A stretch of 55,954 nt of DNA from Cryomorphaceae bacterium (GTDB lineage: Bacteria; Bacteroidota; Bacteroidia; Flavobacteriales_D; Crocinitomicaceae), in NCBI GenBank assembly GCA_027490665.1, contig JAIXXP010000003.1:1-55954 (forward strand). Direction: 5' to 3'. The translations under genes and the position numbers were made by a program. How positions within the stretch are numbered: position 1 is the first letter of the stretch; each line of letters starts with the position of its first letter. The notes below the pieces were generated by a model. It was given only the letters and a program-made list of their open reading frames with translations, ran no database searches and was not told where the DNA came from. Below, in pieces: positions 51,669 to 55,954 of this stretch.

Positions 51669-54600
51669 ATGAAAGAAAACAATACCCACCATTCTCCTTC
51701 TCTTTTTCGGTTTTTGTTGGCTTTCACTTTGGTGTTTGTCACTTATTTCAATGGTTTTACACAACTTGTAAGCCCGTTCAATATCCGTTATCAGACGCAA
51801 CAAAAGGGGAATATTCGTTTTATCAGTAATGTTTCTGTGACATGTAATTCTTCTGCAAGTTGCACCAATGCGCAGGCTCAAATTCCCCCATCCGGTTCAG
51901 GGCAAAACAATAGTTTTTCTATGTCTTATGTGGATGTTGATAACGAGCCAACCACATTCATGTCTTCGAGCGACAGCCTAAACCTCCCAAACTGCTCAGA
52001 AATTACCTGGGCGGGGCTCTATTGGGGTGGCAAGATCACTACTTCTACTGCTAATTATGCCAATAGGAGTAACATCAAGATAAAAGTGAATAATGGCACC
52101 TATCAGCAACTCACTGCTGACCAAACCATCAATAACACCACAGGTGCAGTTTCTTATTTTTGTTTTAAAAATATCACAAACATTGTTCAGGCGGCTGGTA
52201 TCAAGGGTAGGTTTACCATTGCAGACCAAGTACAGCAAGTCAATAGTACCAATCTTTTCGGAGGCTGGACTATCGTTGTGGTTTATAAAAATATTTCGGA
52301 TCCCTATAAAAACCTCACTGTCTTTGATGGTTTGGCCAACGTAAGTCAAGGCTCGTCTTCCAATACCGTAACTATTCCGATTTCTGGTTTCTTAACGCCG
52401 CTTTCTGGAGCGGTTTCTTTTGAATTGGGTGTGATCGCATACGATGGTGACCGCGCCCAAACGGGTGACCAACTTTTGTTCAATGGGGTAGGAACTAACT
52501 ACGTTCAGGTTAGTGATGCATTGCATACCGCCACCGACATGTTCAACAGTACAATTGCATACAATGGTGTACTCACTCCTTTTCGGAACCCAAGTTATAA
52601 CAATACACTAGGCTATGATGCCAGTATTTTTATTCCAAATAATGCAGCACAAAACTACTTAAGTAACGGTGCTACATCTGCAAATATTAGAGTAACAACT
52701 TCTTCAGAAACCATTCTATCCAGGGTAATTACATCTGCTGTAGATATTTACGAGCCAGATTTACGCGCAACTGTTTTTGTAAATGACCTCAATGGTGGTG
52801 CGGTGGCTCCTGGTGATATTCTGGAGTACACGATTTCAGGAAAAAACATCGGATCCGATGTGGCCGTTAACTGTTTCATCACGGATACCCTAGATATTCG
52901 AACGGCATATGTGCCCAATTCTTTGGTGGTGCTCAATGGACCTAATGCTGGTCCAAAGTCAGATGGCGCCGGCGATGACCAAGCAGAATATAATGCCGCA
53001 AGCCGTTTCGTTAAATACAGAGTTGGTACAGGCGCTTCTGCTAGCAGTGGAGGAAGCATGATCAATACTTCTCTGGATAGTGTTTTGGTCAAGTTTCAGG
53101 TGCAGGTTTCCAATGATTGCCTCATCCTTAAATGTGATTCAACCCTAGAAAATAAAGCCTACATTTTTGGAACAGGTACGCTTTCGGGCAACACCGTTAC
53201 CAACAACGGAACCTCAGATATTTACGATGCATTTGGGTGCCCAACCTCTGCCAACAACGAGGTCACCATTACAACTGCATCATGTCCGCCGGTAGATTTT
53301 ACTTTTAACGATCCGCTTTGCCCCGGAGACAACCTTCAACTTACTACGCTCAATTCTACATGGGCAAATTATTTTTGGTCTGGCCCTCAGGGTTTTACGT
53401 CCACAGTTTACAACCCGACTATTGCGAATATAAGCACCTTAAATACGGGAGTATACGAATTAGATGTTACGTTCAATGGTTCAGCATGTACGTTTAGTAA
53501 TATTACGAACAGTATTGTTGTAAACCCCGAGCCAACTATCTCCTTGGTTTCTTTAACCAATGTGACTTGTTACAACGCTGCAAACGGGTCTATTGTTACT
53601 AGCGTCGCTGGAGGCGCACCGATTACTTTTTTATGGACTAACAGTCAGAATACAGCTGCAATCAACAATTTGTCGCCAGGGTTATATAGCCTTCAGGTTA
53701 CTGATGGCTTTACATGTGAGTCAGATACAAGTTTTTCTATTACCCAACCAGACACACTAATAGTAAGCCTTCAAATTACCAGTAATTACAATGGTCAAAA
53801 TATTTCCTGTTTTGGTGCTTCAGACGGTAGCATTGCAAGTAATGTTACAGGTGGTACTGCCCCTTATATTTATTCTTGGAGTAATGGTTCAAGTTCACCC
53901 AACCTCAATAATCTACCTATCGGCACCTATACTTTAACTGTTACAGATGCCAAAGGATGCGTGTCATCGGCAACGGTTACACTTACCCAACCCGCACCAA
54001 TTGCATTAACTGCTGTTCCAACTGCGGTATTATGTTTTGCGGGTACAAACGGAGCTGTCAATACCACAATTGCTGGAGGTACGCTCCCTTATACTATACT
54101 TTGGAATAACGGACAGATCAATCCAAATATCTCAACGCTGCAAGCTGGGCTTTATGAAATGATTGTTACAGATGCCAACAACTGTAAAGACTCCATTGAA
54201 ACAACAGTTACCCAACCCGCTCAGCCACTTTCTGTAACCCATACCCAGCAAGATGTATTGTGTTACGGTGACGCAACGGGTTCCATAAACATTACTGTTG
54301 CCGGGGGCACTCCGATCTATGCTTATAGTTGGTCAATTGGTGCCACAACAGAAGATATATCTGGACTTCCAATTGGCACTTACAATGTTCAAATTACTGA
54401 TGCAAATGGTTGTTCAATCTCGTACGGAGCAACTATCCAACAACCGGTTGCACCATTATCTATGTCAGGTCTTGTGACCCCAATCGCTTGTTTTGGTACC
54501 AGTATTGGAGCTGTAAATATTGCAGTATCTGGCGGCACCACACCATATACCTATAATTGGAATAGCGGAGCATATACAAGTCAAAACATCAACACTTTGC

Positions 54601-55954
54601 CTGCTGGCTCCTATAGTGTTTTGGTTACAGACAACAACCTTTGCACCATTACCCAAACCTTTGTAGTGACCCAACCACAAGGTCCGCTCGCTCTTTCCGA
54701 AACGCACCAAGATGCTGGGTGTTCGGGCCCCGGTTCTATTGACCTAACTACAACAGGCGGCACAGCCCCTTATTCTTTTGTCTGGAGTAATCTAAGTAAC
54801 CTGAGTTTTAACGAAGATGTTATCCCTGCAGTCGCTGGGGCTTACACTGTTCAGGTAGAAGACGGCAATGGCTGTAGTGAATCCTTATCTGTTACGATTC
54901 TCAATCTCGCTATTCCAATTTTTACCTCAATCACTGGTCAGGATATCTTGTGTTTAAATGATTCAACTGGATCTGTCGACTTCACGGTTACCGGTGGTGT
55001 AGCTCCTTTTGGATTTTCTTGGTCTAATGGTGCCACAACCGAAGATATCTCTGGTGTACCAGCAGGTACATACACAGTTACCGTAACCGATGCAAACAAT
55101 TGTATTGAAATTGATAGCATCACGCTAACTCAGCCGCTTACTTCTATGACCATTACTGAGACGCACACCAATGCGAATTGTTTGGATTCAGTTGCTGGAG
55201 CAATCAATGCAAGTGTTACAGATGGAACCCCAGGTTATACTTATAGTTGGAATAACGGGGCAACCACCCAAGACATTTCTGGCATACAAAATGGAATTTA
55301 TGTGCTAACTGTTACCGATGCGAATGGTTGTCAGGAGTCGCTTCCGGTTGAAATTCTTGACCCATCGAATACTGTTGTTGTCGCATCCACAGTTCACCCA
55401 GTAAATTGCTTCGGTGGTGCCGATGGCTGGATCGATCTTAGCCCTTCAGGAGGTATGCCTGGTTATGTTTATGAGTGGGGAACAGGCGCAATTGAGCAAG
55501 ATATCACGAATTTAGCGGTTGGACAATATTACGTCAACGTTGAAGATGTATTGGGTTGTGGAATGTTCATGAGTTTCAATGTAACTCAGCCTGTTGGACC
55601 GTTAACCATTAACGGCACTGTCTATAATGTTGTCTGTTTAGGTGATACAAATGGAATCGTTGACCTCACCATTACAGGGGGAACAAGCCCCTATTTTTAT
55701 CAGTGGAACAATGGTGCAACAACGCAAGATATCTATAACCTAAATGCCGGTACTTATTCAGTAATTGTCACTGATACAAACGGGTGTACCGCAACTTATT
55801 CAGGTATAGTTACTGCACCAGGTAGTGCTTTAGCAGTTACCCTTTACCCAACTCCGGCCTTGTGTTTTGGCACGCCAACAGGGGGTGTAGACTTAACAGT
55901 AGCAGGTGGTGTACCTGGCTACACCTATAGTTGGAGCAATGGCCAGACATCCCA
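51669..55954 (+). CDS. Giant SprB-repeat surface adhesin (3' partial)
   Basis: From the ATG at 51669 I read an open frame of 1,428 codons with no stop to the window end. Residues about 13-31 are a hydrophobic signal segment (FRFLLAFTLVFVTYFNGF). Residues about 70-350 resemble a DUF3344-like beta domain (ITWAGLYWGG, FGGWTIVVVYKN). From about 357 to 540 there is a DUF11-like domain (PGDILEYTISGKNIGSDVAVN), then a PKD/Ig-like stretch. From residue 632 eleven SprB-type repeats begin, with about 75-80 residues each (CFGxxxGSIxxxVxGGTxPYxYxWSNGxTTxDIxxLxxGxYTVTVTDANGC). The gene probably ends in a T9SS sorting domain outside the window. SprB-type proteins are mobile gliding adhesins in Flavobacterium; that role is inferred here. 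Confidence 0.9.
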   Translation, partial: MKENNTHHSPSLFRFLLAFTLVFVTYFNGFTQLVSPFNIRYQTQQKGNIRFISNVSVTCNSSASCTNAQAQIPPSGSGQNNSFSMSYVDVDNEPTTFMSSSDSLNLPNCSEITWAGLYWGGKITTSTANYANRSNIKIKVNNGTYQQLTADQTINNTTGAVSYFCFKNITNIVQAAGIKGRFTIADQVQQVNSTNLFGGWTIVVVYKNISDPYKNLTVFDGLANVSQGSSSNTVTIPISGFLTPLSGAVSFELGVIAYDGDRAQTGDQLLFNGVGTNYVQVSDALHTATDMFNSTIAYNGVLTPFRNPSYNNTLGYDASIFIPNNAAQNYLSNGATSANIRVTTSSETILSRVITSAVDIYEPDLRATVFVNDLNGGAVAPGDILEYTISGKNIGSDVAVNCFITDTLDIRTAYVPNSLVVLNGPNAGPKSDGAGDDQAEYNAASRFVKYRVGTGASASSGGSMINTSLDSVLVKFQVQVSNDCLILKCDSTLENKAYIFGTGTLSGNTVTNNGTSDIYDAFGCPTSANNEVTITTASCPPVDFTFNDPLCPGDNLQLTTLNSTWANYFWSGPQGFTSTVYNPTIANISTLNTGVYELDVTFNGSACTFSNITNSIVVNPEPTISLVSLTNVTCYNAANGSIVTSVAGGAPITFLWTNSQNTAAINNLSPGLYSLQVTDGFTCESDTSFSITQPDTLIVSLQITSNYNGQNISCFGASDGSIASNVTGGTAPYIYSWSNGSSSPNLNNLPIGTYTLTVTDAKGCVSSATVTLTQPAPIALTAVPTAVLCFAGTNGAVNTTIAGGTLPYTILWNNGQINPNISTLQAGLYEMIVTDANNCKDSIETTVTQPAQPLSVTHTQQDVLCYGDATGSINITVAGGTPIYAYSWSIGATTEDISGLPIGTYNVQITDANGCSISYGATIQQPVAPLSMSGLVTPIACFGTSIGAVNIAVSGGTTPYTYNWNSGAYTSQNINTLPAGSYSVLVTDNNLCTITQTFVVTQPQGPLALSETHQDAGCSGPGSIDLTTTGGTAPYSFVWSNLSNLSFNEDVIPAVAGAYTVQVEDGNGCSESLSVTILNLAIPIFTSITGQDILCLNDSTGSVDFTVTGGVAPFGFSWSNGATTEDISGVPAGTYTVTVTDANNCIEIDSITLTQPLTSMTITETHTNANCLDSVAGAINASVTDGTPGYTYSWNNGATTQDISGIQNGIYVLTVTDANGCQESLPVEILDPSNTVVVASTVHPVNCFGGADGWIDLSPSGGMPGYVYEWGTGAIEQDITNLAVGQYYVNVEDVLGCGMFMSFNVTQPVGPLTINGTVYNVVCLGDTNGIVDLTITGGTSPYFYQWNNGATTQDIYNLNAGTYSVIVTDTNGCTATYSGIVTAPGSALAVTLYPTPALCFGTPTGGVDLTVAGGVPGYTYSWSNGQTS
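53562..55954 (+). repeat. SprB-type tandem coding repeats
   Basis: Cysteine codons opening each repeat lie at 53568, 53808 and 54033, then about every 225-231 bases to the last, partial copy near 55860. Ten copies are complete. Copies are diverged in DNA but share the protein pattern CxGxxxGxIxxxVxGG near the start and VTDANGC near the end. The array continues past the window. Confidence 0.88.

Overview
This 56 kb window is one continuous stretch of a Bacteroidota chromosome, most likely from the Flavobacteriales. The evidence is a large set of type IX secretion system (T9SS) proteins: PorP/SprF, PorZ, six complete or partial proteins with or expected to carry sorting tails, and SprB-type repeats. 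Starts lack Shine-Dalgarno sequences, several promoters have the Bacteroidota -7 box TAnnTTTG, and IleRS is of the long type. Finer placement is inference. Coding density is very high. I see no tRNA, rRNA, CRISPR array, insertion sequence or prophage. No gap without a gene exceeds about 140 bases, provided the open frame from 51669 to the right edge is counted as a gene.

Layout. Bases 1-9532 form one plus-strand series: the 3' end of a giant repeat adhesin with a type B sorting domain, a PorP/SprF-like protein, an OmpA-type peptidoglycan-binding protein, then an aminotransferase and an omega-amidase that overlap. A secreted T9SS protein (9566-11380) follows with its own promoter and terminator. 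Bases 11430-17902 hold YqaA, an S41-like protease, a small lipoprotein, a TIGR01777 epimerase, PhoH, and a minus-strand operon of RidA, a TPR membrane protein and a methyltransferase. Bases 17902-22270 hold a polyprenyl glycosyltransferase overlapping PorZ, then PnuC overlapping a NadR-type ribosylnicotinamide kinase. Bases 22280-25976 hold SCO, a RluB-like pseudouridine synthase, a hypothetical protein, an outer-membrane barrel and Pth.

Bases 26042-31071 are a five-gene cassette of surface or secreted proteins: a GEVED protein, three tandem Kelch paralogues and a DUF4907 lipoprotein, joined by ATGA or 13-base overlaps. Next come AsnS, a flavoprotein with a GreA-like factor, IleS with a biotin carrier protein, DUF2141, GalE-TatD-asparaginase, an FtsE-type ATPase, a 1025-residue TPR protein with an outer-membrane barrel, a quinone oxidoreductase, a small Cys-x-x-Cys membrane protein, a TPR lipoprotein with a membrane protein, and an acyl-CoA carboxylase beta subunit. 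After a terminator, a second giant adhesin with SprB repeats begins at 51669 and runs off the window.

The recurring theme is cell-surface construction: secretion and attachment machinery (PorZ, PorP/SprF, OmpA) and its cargo (two giant adhesins, four sorting-tail proteins of the 26-31 kb cassette, and the 9.6 kb protein). Mixed among these are housekeeping genes for translation, NAD salvage and repair of metabolites. The points most worth checking are the likely leaderless promoters (TAnnTTTG exactly four bases before ATG at four genes), the Asp-to-Glu change at the catalytic site of the pseudouridine synthase, the Kelch/DUF4907 cassette, and the unlisted giant adhesin at the right edge.
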